From: Spongospora subterranea f. sp. subterranea
Taxonomy: Eukaryota; Endomyxa: Phytomyxea; Phytomyxea; Plasmodiophorida
NCBI GenBank assembly: GCA_049724395.1
Contig: JAUGWO010000097.1
Span: forward strand, 124,001 to 188,000
DNA: 64,000 nucleotides
Direction of reading: 5' to 3'
Part shown: in pieces, positions 11,338 to 22,400 of the stretch
Layout of the letters: the number at the start of each line of letters is the position of its first letter
How positions within the stretch are numbered: the first letter of the stretch is position 1
Translations under genes and position numbers: made by a program
Notes under the pieces: generated by a model
Seen by the model: only the letters and a program-made list of their open reading frames with translations
Database searches by the model: none
Told to the model about the DNA's origin: nothing

Positions 11338-13661
11338 CTAAAAATCTAGCGGAACTCCGTCTATTTCATCGTCATCATACTCCTCGGCAAGATTCCCTTC
11401 TGCAGTTTCACACAGTGCCTGGCCATCGATGTCTTCATCACTGTCTGAAACAAGCGCTCGATCGACTTTCCCGCTGAATTTGTCCTCAAGTTCGGTCATG
11501 AAATCTGACGGATACAACGACCACGACCTCCAAATTCGCAACACGCGAACGACTTTTTCTTTCATATTTTCAGCTGTTAACCGGCCGTCAATCCCGAAAT
11601 ACACCTGCAATACATTCAGTGACGCTGCCAAGTTGCTTGCCCAGCCAGGTACCTGATGAAGCCTATCAAAAATGTTCACTAGATGATTTTGGAATTGACA
11701 TCTGAAATTCCAGGCATTGCGAACGGTTGCTGACGAAGAATTATGTAGAATATCAGAGACGAGGTATAGCATACTGATGACCTTAGGAATAATTTCACTG
11801 GATTTGCCGGACCTTTGACTGTGTAAGAGGAATGATCAAGAGGTCTAACGCTTCGCTTACGTTTGAAAACGCTCGTCAATTTCTGCGACAATATCACCGG
11901 AGAAGTCTGCGTGATCCATGGCAAACCCCATTGTAATGGCAATCCGTCTTCTGTCTGTGAAGAAAAAAAAGGTTAGACTTGTCAAAATAAGAACCCCCTC
12001 CGATGCAACCTGTAGTAAGGGAATCAAGCAGCTCTCGTAACTTTTCCTTCGAGGAGGAGGACATTAGCGACTTTCGTTTCACGGATTCTGGTTTGGGGGT
12101 CACTAGATGTCCAGACGGCGGTATCCAAATTGGCCCATGATATGTCATCGCGAAGGGCGAGGAGCGCCAAGCTTTCATTGAATCGCCTGAATAAAACGTC
12201 TGACAAAGTTCCAGCGAACACATACACAAGTGCGAGCAACCTTGCGATAACGAATACACTTTCCAACGGTAGTAAATATGGTCAGCACTGCTGCGGTCGA
12301 ACAAAAACGCCCAGTCCGGTTGCTCCTCCATTATTGCACGCTATCAACAAAAAAAACTGTCAGAAATCGGATTCGTTATCTTTAACATGTTATATAACAA
12401 AATTGCCTATAACACTTCCTTTGTTTACCTCAAAAACGACACCATATCGAGCAGTGTAATCTGCAGTTAGGTCAATCCGGTTTCGAACGTCTCGGTCAAA
12501 GGGCATGATAACTGTAATCTTGCATTGCTCTTTAGAAATGCTGAAGGTCAGATCCAAGTTAGGCGCCATGTCTGTTTTTTGAGCTTGGATTGTTGACGGC
12601 ATTAGTAATGCAGATGCAGGCTGAGGAACAGCTTTGCCCCAGTTCAAACGAAACGGCTGTCCTTCAAATTCGAAACCTGATTAAACAATCGGAAACCCAA
12701 TCCAGTACCATGAAAACACTGAATAACTCCCACCTTGAAGCTCTCGAAGTGCATCAGCGGCGTCTTCTCGATGCATAAAAGAAACAAATCCACATTTACT
12801 CGCAGTAGATCTGCTAAATTCTTCAGTGGTGCGAGGCCACATAACCTATTCAGTCAAAATTTACTGAAGCTCTTCGAAACAATTTCCAGGAAAACACGGG
12901 ATTACCTTAACAGAACCAATCGGGCCATATTTTCCAAATTCAACTAATAATTTAGTTTCGTTCACCTAAAACTTGATATTAGCGGCAATATCTGTTTTTG
13001 TATCTCGACATTATACGGTAGGAGCGAGATTGCCGACATAAAGATTAGTCGACTGAACATCGCCATCTCCTGCGTGAGAACCTGAGACATAGACTAAACA
13101 CTATGACCACAAAGATCGAAGTAGAACAATACCTCGGATTGCGGGGGTCGAATACTGATGTGCTCGCGGAGGAGGTTCTAGCTTATCATGCTCAGCCTCT
13201 CTGCATTCAACACATTCAAAACCATAAATTCGTTAAAGTTCGATTTCCAAATATGCACTTTTTCAGTTGCTCCAGGAATACATCGATATTCTTCGTTTTC
13301 TTCTTTTTGGCAAAAGCAGTTACGGATTGGATTGGAGGTTCAATTGCCGGGGTAGTTGGGAAACTAGTTTTTAAGGGAGTGACGGGAGTCTCTCCGGCTT
13401 TAACAAATCTCGGTTCATTGGTAGTTTCGTCCTGGTCAAACGAAGATACAAAACTCGCATATATCGCAGCTTCCTCTTCGGCTTCCCTCTAACGAACATT
13501 TCCATTGTGAGCGACAGCATTACATGTGCCAACTGGAAGGCAGATATCAATAATACCTTCTTTTTTTCTTCCAACTTGCGTTTTTGCTCTTCAAACGGAT
13601 TAAGAATCAGCCCTCTCGGTTGATTAGATCGATGCGATTTCTGCGCTCTTGAACTTAGAGT
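11338..13661 (-). CDS. U2SURP: U2 snRNP-associated SURP protein (SR140-like)
   Basis: This is a component of the U2 snRNP that acts in pre-mRNA splicing. In order: an N-terminal helical segment (EEEAAIYASFVSSFD), an RRM (TNLYVGNLAPT, LVEFGKYGPIGSVK, CGFVSFMHREDAADALRELQ), a linker with LNWGKAVP, a SURP module (YGVVFERAIMEEQPDWAFLF, YYRWKVYSL), the short IWIPPSG motif, and a CID-like region (GFAMDHADFSGDIVAEI, MLYLVSDILHNSSS, WRSWSLYPSDFM) with an acidic tail. This order matches SR140/U2SURP. Exons from 13488 to the stop sum to 549 codons; introns are 11819-11860, 11955-12009, 12187-12240, 12341-12428, 12677-12733, 12846-12905, 12966-13016, 13094-13132, 13201-13258 and 13489-13556. The coding frame continues to 13661. 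The start codon lies further upstream and I could not place it. No RS-rich tail like that of the animal protein is seen. Confidence 0.92.
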
Positions 13662-14954
13662 CGCTGAGCGGTTGTAGTAGACGTGTATTTACCGATTGCC
13701 TCATGATTCTATAGGAGTTGGCGGCGCGTCGCTTGACGACCTTGGAATTGTTGTCTGGTGTAGCGCACCCCCTTCTCCTATCAGTTAATGCCAATCACCG
13801 ACACCACATGGGAATCCCCTCCCGTGCGGACTTTCACCCCCATTCCATGAAAATCATGGTCTGCTGATCGAGGGGAACATGACACAGAGGGGCGAGGGCC
13901 GCAAATGGGCGCCAACAATGGGAGGAGCTGAGATAATGCAGCATGATTTGGGTGTCATGGCGAGACCAGACTGGGCGGAACTAGAAAGAAGACCAATTTT
14001 TCAGCCTCGAAATGGTAGAGCAAGCAGGACCTTTTGCGTTGTGATTTCAAAAAATCATATCTGCCTGGTGTTCCGGCTTTCCGAACTGTTAAATAAGTTT
14101 CAAAAGGTCGCTAACATTTTATCTCAATTTTTGTTCAAAGAAACGATTTCGGACAATTTAAAGATCATTTTATGAACCGGTAACGGTTTACATCGTTTTC
14201 TTAATCGGCTGACCCCAAATCACCAAATGTTTACGCTCACTGTTCAACGTTTTTTGCCTCTAAATGCTAATATTAACGAAACTTGTCATGGCTACCAATT
14301 CAACGACGAAAACGAGGCAAGATATATTATTGCGCCCAGTATCCCTCAATCCACATATTGGAACGGAACCAGCATCGTTTACAAATTTTTTCATCTCTCT
14401 TTCTCTCTTTCAATTGATCGCGCCAATGTCGACATCGATGCAACATCGACACTGTAGCTAAGATCAGCACAACCCATGATTTTCTGATAAACAATCATTT
14501 TCCAATTTTTTTCGGCTTTGGAGGTTTGACCAATTTTGTCTGCAATTTTCGGTGTAAAGGTTTAGCTTAACCTTTACCAATAAAATGGCGATATTTGGCA
14601 TGTTCCGACAGAGATCAGACGGTTAACTTGCCAACTCCCCTCTGGTATTGTTGTACGGCACTTCGAGACTTTGAATTCGATGGGCGATTCTCAAAACCGA
14701 CAACCAACAATCCAGGACGTCCATTCGCGCCAAATCAATGGGTTGAGCGGCGGCAACGGGTTCACTTCAGTAGCAAATACAATGTCATCAGTGCAGTGAT
14801 GCAATCAAGGAGTGCACAACGTTACGGTAACCCATCACCTGTGTCCTGTAAGTGATCTGGTAGTGGTGGTGCGGGGCTGCGTGCCCCGGTATCCCCACCC
14901 CAATCCACTGTAGAGGAGATTCGAAATCCAATCTCCATTCCCAAAAAACAGTCA
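13662..14954. other. intergenic (U2SURP 5' side and HADHB promoter side)
   Basis: The first exon of U2SURP must lie in the left part. Open frames of 76-99 codons occur but show no domain. Small palindromes are visible: a near-perfect one centred in GTTTAGCTTAACC at about 14553-14577, and TGTCGACATCGATG with a partner at about 14426-14452. A GC-rich stem CGGGGCTGCGTGCCCCG lies near 14869-14886. I cannot assign any of these to a known RNA gene. Confidence 0.45.
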
Positions 14955-16902
14955 ATGGATCGTGTCAAGGTATTACTTGGCCAGACGAATTCCCATTCCG
15001 GCCAAACATCAACCCATAGACCGGTCATCGTTGGAGGCTGTCGCACACCGTTCGTGAAATCGTTCGGTTCTTTGGCAGAGGTTTTTTGTGCTCTCTGGCG
15101 GTTGTGTTCACCAAAAAACATGAGGTTGTTTTATCAGGTTGATGCGATAGGATTAGGGGTCTGCTGCGTTCGAGAACTTCTAGAGAGGTTTCCTATTGCT
15201 CCTGAATTGATCGATGATGTAATTTGGGGAAATGTTGTCGTCAAATCGTCGGCGCCAAATGTCGCACGAGAAATCGTACTAGACTTGAACTTACCGCGAT
15301 GCATTCCTGGTAGTAACATTCGATCTACACCACCCATAGTTTATCCAATAATTTTGCTTACTTCTAGGCGTTACTGTATCTCGAGCTTGTTTATCAGGGC
15401 TTCAAGCTATTGAGATGGTTTTGCTTCGTCCTTGATTTGGCCGCTGACGCAATTGATAGTTGAGTTGCATCAGGGGATTGCAATGATCGAAAGTGGTCAT
15501 GCTGATATTATTGTCGCTGGTGGAGGTGATTCCACATCAAATGGAGAGATGCCGCTTCCCAGGTTCGTGGAACATCCACTTCGAAGTCGGATCTAACGGT
15601 GTACGGTGTCGCAGCCATGTCACCAGGGCATTAGGCAAATATTCTCTAGGAGGAGGAAAGAAGGCAGGCTGGACGGGTGTCAAAACGCTGCTTCAAGAAC
15701 TTGGCAATCCCAATTCTTGGATTCCGAAACCAAACGAAATAGCAGAACGTTCAACTGGAAAGACTATGGGCTACCATTCGGACCTCATGGCTGAAATCAA
15801 TATGGTTTCCAGGTAAGGGTAAACTTTTTGAATTCATTTTGCCTCTGTTTGATTACTCCAAGGTCGGAACAAGACAGATTCGCTGTTGACAGCCATGCAA
15901 AGGCATCAGCTGCGGAAAAAAAGGGTTATTTACGGTCAGAAATAGCGCCTGTAAAAAATCTTCAAAGCGAGATTATCAGCAAAGATGACATCATAAGAGG
16001 CAAAATATCTGTATCGCTTGAGTTGATTTGTTACTTTGTTAATTGTAGTATTTCCAGAATCAATTGATTTAAAAAAGTTGTCGTCCTTGAGTCCCGCGTT
16101 CCGTCCTGAATCTGAGCATGGAACTGTCACTGCTGCCTCTGCGTCTGCTTTAACAGATGGAGCATCTGCCGTTCTTCTTATGTCATACGAAAAAGCCAAA
16201 CAATTAGGTCACTGTGCCGAAATACTTTATATATTCCATTAGTCACTCCAAGATGTTAGGGTTCGCAACCGATATTTCAATGGTGGCGTTCGCTACCTGC
16301 GCTGTGGATCCATATCCTCAGCTACTGATTGCCCCTGCCATTGCCATCCCAAGGGCGCTTCATTTGGCTGGTACATCGACTCTTTTGCCGAAACTGCTTT
16401 TCAAAAATTCAGTTTAGGCCTAACTCTCCAGGATATAGACATTTTTGAAATTCATGAAGCCTTCGCATCTCAGGTAGCTTGTGATCTAAGAATATGTGTC
16501 TTGATTGTATGAAAAAAAATTGCAGGTACTTTCCACCCTGCGGGCGCTGGAGTCAGATAAGTTTGCAAAACAATGTATGATCCCACAGCACGTAAATTTG
16601 CTGCACGTTGTTCAGCCGTTAGCGTAGTCATCGGCGTGCCAAATGCTATAGGCAAAATTCCTCGCGATAAAATCAATCAATGTGGGGGTTCCATAGCCTT
16701 GGGACATCCTTTTGCTGCAACTGGGGGAAGGCTCGTCATATCCGCAAGTAATCAATTACGACGATCAGGTTATCAACGTGATGTCGTTTTCTGGTTCTCT
16801 TCCGTTTGAACATGACTTTTTGCAGGAAAAAAGTATGCCCTTTTATCCATCTGTGCTGCAGGTGGCATTGGGGGGCGTCGCAATCCTGGAACATCGAGTT
16901 GA
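14955..16902 (+). CDS. HADHB: mitochondrial trifunctional protein beta subunit, 3-ketoacyl-CoA thiolase
   Basis: This enzyme cleaves long-chain 3-ketoacyl-CoA with CoA in mitochondrial beta-oxidation, normally in complex with HADHA. Twelve exons give 450 aa. The thiolase landmarks are present: [11 protein letters not shown], active-site Cys in [17 protein letters not shown], the HADHB-like [18 protein letters not shown] segment, TDGASAVLL, the active-site His in [24 protein letters not shown] and the second Cys in SICAAGG. The segment between SDKFAKQ and INQCGG follows the HADHB rather than the ACAA pattern. The intron at 16000-16048 begins with GC instead of GT, and using it restores a family-like join. 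The last exon carries a run of six G (16870-16875). As read, it gives [13 protein letters not shown] and stop; one base shifted, the other frame reads family-like AILEHRVE, so the C-terminus may be frameshifted. A long mitochondrial presequence is not obvious. Confidence 0.9.
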
Positions 16903-17036
16903 ATAAACCATCTGTTGCATGAATTTCTTTGAAAAACGAGAGTGTCATGCTTCGATTACCGTGAAGTAAAAAAAATTCTTTTTAATTAAAGTCAAAATGA
17001 CGGGTCGGTTTATAAAAGTATTCGATATCTTTCAGC

Positions 17037-17663
17037 TCAATTTATCGATATCGGAATCAGTTTTTCGATATGTAGAACTTCACATTCCTCGGCAATGATG
17101 TTAACAGATTGTGCAACCTGGGCAGATGGCACTTGGACACGAATGCGAGAACTTCCAATAAGTCTAACGTCCGGGAACGTTATTGCGATTAAGCTTTGAT
17201 TGATCGACTGTTGAATGTCAAGGAGCCGTTGCCCTGTACGGTTTGGATCGTCAGCAAGCATAACAATAAGAGTCGCGGTCATTTCGTCATCGGGGTGAAG
17301 AACAGAATCCGCAATACTGGCAGTCGGAATTACGTCCACAGATTTGACTGCTGAAAGCCGACTAACTTGATCACGCTCCTTCGCCGTCAGCAGTTTGACA
17401 TAAGAATTAGGAGGAATAAATTCAGTTAGTGTCGAATTGACTACTTGCTCAGCCTTGATACGTTCGGCCCCAATATCCTCAACACCATCCTTGAACTTAA
17501 CTTGACACACCAGCTTAAAACTGACGTTTTTTCCAGGTAGTGCTGTGTTCTCACAGCGCAGGAACGAGCGTGCTGAATCCGCTGTCCACAATGCGTCCAA
17601 ACATAAGAAAATAAACAGTAAATAGTGCATCAGTTGATTTTTGGCCGATTTCCTAGTCTTCAC
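17037..17663 (-). CDS. secreted stand-alone subtilase-propeptide-like protein
   Basis: This single-exon 208-aa protein has a signal peptide (MHYLLFIFLCLDALWTADSA region). The mature part resembles the pro-region of the subtilase at 448-3792: LTEFIPPNSYVKLL here against LDEYIPHNSFVVFT there, followed in both by a turn, a short spacer, an LIVML/LIIQL strand and an SRIRV/SRIRI strand. There is no catalytic domain, and only 134 bp separate its stop from the HADHB stop, so none has been left behind nearby. Free propeptide homologues of subtilases (inhibitor family I9 in other fungi) inhibit mature proteases. An inhibitor role here is inference; a decayed duplicate that lost its protease is the alternative, but the frame is intact. 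Confidence 0.75.
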   Translation of the reverse strand: MKTRKSAKNQLMHYLLFIFLCLDALWTADSARSFLRCENTALPGKNVSFKLVCQVKFKDGVEDIGAERIKAEQVVNSTLTEFIPPNSYVKLLTAKERDQVSRLSAVKSVDVIPTASIADSVLHPDDEMTATLIVMLADDPNRTGQRLLDIQQSINQSLIAITFPDVRLIGSSRIRVQVPSAQVAQSVNIIAEECEVLHIEKLIPISIN

Positions 17664-17862
17664 TCAGTACAAAATATTGTTGTCATTAGTTGTACCTCCA
17701 TATCGATCATTACTCCAATCGTATCTCTTTTTTAAGCAAATAACGTCAGAACTGAAACTGAATCCTCGTTTCATCGATTTGTCGGTTTGTAATGAGAATA
17801 TCATCGAATGGTTCCTTTGCTGTTCAGGAAAACTTCCGTGCAACAATTAATCATGACGATGT

Positions 17863-18988
17863 TTATTGATCTGAGACGTCATCGTCCGTTGTGCCAATAA
17901 TATAGGCTGCTGAAGACGACGTTGTAGAATGTATTCGCTCTCGAAAATAAAAGTTGGGCGTATCTTCACTTACATCTGTGGTGTCATCGTCGCTCTCGTC
18001 GTAGTTGTAGATGGCTGGATCTTCCTGGTCAAACGGCAACGATGACTGATAGTGATAATGGGATCTCCTGATATCCGCCCTAAATAGAAGCAAGGAATCG
18101 ATGGTTTCTAAGGAACGAGTAAGCGGTTGCAATGTCATTGAAGCTGATGGTCCATGGATAGGCGCTCGGCAGTTAGGGCATGACCTTGACCCATATGGCT
18201 TGGACAACCACTACGTGTCGGAAGACATTGTGGAAGGTTAAGGAAGATAACTGGATAATACGTTGACATACCTGATTTAGACAATCTCTATGGAATACAT
18301 GTTGGCAAGTTAATACCTGGCATAAATGGTGTTAGAGTCAGTTACTGCAATGTTACAACAGGGCGGCGTATCGTCGTAAACAGTGCAGTTTGTGTCGTGC
18401 ACGAGCAGTGCTATTGGTAGATTAGTCCGAAGTGTCACAACATTCTCATCTAGCATCAAAACATCCGTATGCAAATCTGGGCCAGAGCTGTAACGTTGCA
18501 TCGATGTTTCCGCATAAAACAAGCATTGGTGGTCTTGCTGTTTTGAAGTGCAAGTACCATAAACGATTGCAAGTGACATAAAGGAGTGCAAGTGACGTAA
18601 ATGAGGGCAAGTGCAATAAAAGAGTGCAAGTGACGTAAATGCATGGAGCGTGTGCGAGTTTGTAGTTATTAATCGCATTTCTTACCCGACCGACTTCACT
18701 GCAGGTGTTCATGACTTGCTCAATACATATTGAGCATATCAGTTTATCCTGTGAGTGGTCATTGATGACAATGGGTGCTGATGATGTGGAGGGCGCAGTC
18801 GGGTGTCGAACTTGCAAAGCGTTCCGGCGTCGTTCGAATAAGAACCTTCGTGGTTCGGTAGTATATGATGAGGAAGCTGAATCAAGTGCATTTAACGGCA
18901 CCTCATGTTCCACATCTTGTTCGGATTCGTAATTTTGTTGATACACACGTGGGAATGGAAGATTGTTCCTTCCTGTAGGTGATGTCAT
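17863..18988 (-). CDS. RING-H2 finger protein, probable E3 ubiquitin ligase
   Basis: Three exons (18988-18686, 18316-18272, 18210-17863) give 232 codons, 231 aa. After a low-complexity N-terminal half comes a RING finger assembled across all three exons: CSIC, then a 16-residue loop, CQHVFHRDC, then CPNCRAPI. The ligand order Cys-Cys-Cys-His-His-Cys-Cys-Cys marks RING-H2, the type that recruits E2 enzymes. The C-terminal part is Asp/Ser-rich and has no membrane helix, so it is probably soluble. The first intron is 369 nt, far longer than others in this window, and carries a short tandem repeat. The start at 18988 is the first ATG in the open frame; an upstream exon is possible. Confidence 0.8.
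18545..18645. repeat. short tandem repeat inside the long RING-gene intron
   Basis: About five imperfect copies of a unit near 20 bp, with the core GCAAGTGACGTAAA or GCAAGTGACATAAA, read on the plus strand. They lie wholly within the 369-nt intron of the RING-H2 gene. The repeat accounts for about a quarter of that intron's unusual length. Confidence 0.75.
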
Positions 18989-19480
18989 TGACAGTCCATT
19001 TAGTAATGGCCGTTGAGAGTAGCCCTCCTCACGCAAATCGAGAGCCTAGTCTGGAGTATTCCAGAACCACCTTCTATTGATTATTGATTACCATTACCTA
19101 GGTTGTAGATGACATGGGTAAAACTTTCCTTCGAGATGTAGAATATAATCGTAAAACAGTCAATACGACCCGGGAATATATCAATCGACTCCAATTCACT
19201 CTCAAACTCAGCTTATCCGCTTGATCTGTTGTTGACTGCTTTGCAATCATCACTTTTACTTCAACTTCCTTTAGTTGGCGCATTGAAACTCACAACAATC
19301 GTGAAATTGTTTCGAGGATGCCAGTTTTGAAAGTACTCTAGGATTGATCTGCAATAGAGTTATTATGCATTGCAATGTCGACAGTAAACCTGGTCACACG
19401 CTAGATACTGCCGCTTTCGAATCAGATTGATGGGAGTATACAGAATACGGTTAACCCCTACGGTAGTCCATTATTGAAAT
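18989..19480. other. divergent intergenic region between the RING and EF-hand/WD40 genes
   Basis: The two flanking genes diverge from here, so both promoters should be inside. Short frames exist on both strands but no start exon could be placed with confidence. The first exon of the WD40 gene may begin near an ATG at about 19481. Confidence 0.4.
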
Positions 19481-22400
19481 GTGGGAGAATGTTACAATTG
19501 ATTGCATTTGAATATAGCGACGAAAATCACCCTCATTATCGCAAGGGCGTGATCGTCTTGGTAATCTGTTCGCCAAACTAGATATTGTACAGCCTGCACA
19601 ATCAACAAAGCTAGCTGGTTTTGTAAATCGACAAAAACAGAGGCGAAATACTCTGCTCAATAGTGACATCAATGCGGACACCACCCCAAGAACGCTACTT
19701 GATCAACGAATCACGTTTTTGAGATCAATAATTGTCCGAATTTTACTCTGCCTTGATCGTGTTGGGCTGGATAGAATCAAGTTGGAATTCGAGAATCAGG
19801 CAACACATGAGCTCACGATTGTACAGGTATATAGTCAATGAGTCAAACTTTCAACAATATCGCTCTCAACATTCCATCGTAGTTCGTTAGCTTTATAATT
19901 CGCATGATCGATGAATCAGGTGGCGATATATTCTCAGATTTACATGTGGATAAGATCAAGATAGCACAGGCATTGGCTGAGCTGTTTGATTCAATGGATC
20001 TTAACGGTAATCGCACCATCACAACTTTTCCCCTAAATTGCATCGTCGCAAGCACCTTATCGTTTTCACCTCATCATAGGAAGTCATACCATCGAGTTCT
20101 CTGAATTTTTGGAGACCTGTATCCATTGGGGCCTATCGTCGGGAGGTGGGATTGAATCCCGTCAAGTGCTGAACGATCCCATACCAAGCTTCTCGTTGGG
20201 ACCATCATCTCGAATCGGCCAACGAGCCGCCAAGATGCAGCTATCTTATATAGAGACAATCGACCAGGTGCTGGTGTTTGAGCGAACCGGCAGAAGGATC
20301 ATGCTGATGGTAATATAGAATCATCCGACATGGGTCGCTATGGATCAAGCAATCCGGTAATAGGATCCTGACCACCTTCGAGTCTGTCGTACCGTCTCTG
20401 TTCCAACCAGGAAGATTACAGCCATCGAATACATTCCTTGCGATTCCCGGGGAGTTGTTAAGAAGTTGATGGCTGTGGCAGCAGGCAGAAATATCACATT
20501 ATGGGAAGGGTTGCTAACAGGAAGGTGCTCCACTATTCAAATTTGCCAGCTCACCAATCAGTTAAATCCCCTCCACAGATTTGCATGGCATCTTGAGATT
20601 GTCACAGTCGCCCCCATATCATCATTGAAATGGATCATGCACTGTAGTCTGCTGGTTGGAGCTGGTTCTAACGGGACCCTTTTCGCATGGAATCTCGACG
20701 GGAGTTTGATACGCCAGATCACTGGACATTCCTGCAGTATTACTGTACTGTGTATTGTACCCGATTCTGATCAGGTTATACCGCCTTTCCAACACTTCCA
20801 ATCCACTTTTGACCGCCTTGTTGAGGATTCAGATTCTCTCCGGCAGTACTGATCGAAGTGTTCGTCTACAGAGTTTGACTCGGCGTAGGATTCATGGGCG
20901 AACCTACACTGGCCACAACGGAGCTATCGTCTGTCTTGCTGTGAACAACGAATGCAATGAGTTCGTCAGCGGATCGAATATCGGTGAGATATTCGTGTGG
21001 AGTCTGACGGATTCCCATATGCTTCATCAGTAAACCTGATCGCCATTCAGCTTATTGGCGAATGATCTGAGTCATAGCCCTTTTTTGTTAGAGTTTCAGG
21101 TCATTATCGGTCAATTGCCTTCATGGCATACGTTTTGGGATCAGCTGAGTTCATATCGGGCGATGAATCGGGTATCTTTTGTTCATTCGCAATTCGATTC
21201 ATTATCTGGTTCCTGATCGACTTGAATAGGAAAATTTTTCGTTTGGGATACAAGATTGTCGTTCTCACACATCCAAACGATCGATATAGACCATATTGGG
21301 TGTAATTTTTTCGGGTCAACGATATGTCTAAAACGGGATACACGCCTGTTAATACCTTCAGATCTCGGTCAAACACCATCTCAATCACGATATCGACAAT
21401 ATCAGAAATATTGTTCCTTGGCACAGATATCTTGAGTTGGGATCAGAAAACGCAGAGCAAACTGATGCGAAGGAAGCGTGAAGTGATCAATCAGGATGAA
21501 TTCCTGATATTCGGAGCATATGTGGATCATGCATGCGTTTTCATAACCGCTACGTCGAAAACAGGTTGGATTTGTGCAAAGAACGGGAAAGAGATCACTA
21601 TATGACAACACTATCATTGACAGTTCGGTTCTGGAATGCCCTGACGGGATGTCTGAAAGAGCAATACGATAATTTGATGGACGATTATGAAATATCGACA
21701 ATCTGTCTCGATACGACAGAGCGGAAGATGATCGTTGGTGATTGCACTGGTCGTATACATATATTCAATGCGATTTCTGGTATCGTCGCCATATCTTCAA
21801 CAATTTTACATTTGATGTTGAAATTCTCCACTTGACACGCAGGTGGAATAATGAAGAAGCTCGATCGGCACCATGGAGAGATACTAGGTTTACAGTATGT
21901 GGTTTTGCCGAGGTAAGGCGCAGGCAACCATTACCCGCCTTGGCTTTAACGATCGTGAATCCGCAGCAAAGAGCGATTGGTGATATCACTGGGTCGAGAT
22001 GGAAGGGTTAAAGTGCATGATGAGCATAATCTACGGCAATGCCCAATCCGATTAGATCAGGATTTGATCCGGATGGGTCTGTCGGATCCTCATTTATTGA
22101 CAGCTACATCGGATCTGGCAATGGTAATTCCACATTCGAATGTCGCATACAAACAACACCGCCTTACTCGTTTTAATTAAATTGGCTTTTGTAAAAGATG
22201 GCAGTCGCTGATCCATCTGGTCGCATCCTGGTCTGGGATCTTCAACTGGGAAAGATTAACCACAACCTGAAAGGATATGGTACTAAAAGAAACCCCCATT
22301 CCAGAACAATTTAGTTGATTGCAGTGTTGATGGGCTGGCAAAGGTGGAGTTTCTTGTCTGGAGTTCATGAGCCCGTACTCCCTGTTGGCCATTGCCAACG

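Noticed and set aside
13780-13870. Group II intron-like GGTGAAAGTCCGCACGGG motif on the minus strand
   Set aside because: Only one short motif fits; no domain V, no maturase frame and no boundary motifs are present.
14840-14950. GC-rich region with stem-loops as a structured RNA gene (SRP RNA or 5S rRNA)
   Set aside because: The hairpin is short and I could not match conserved SRP or 5S positions.
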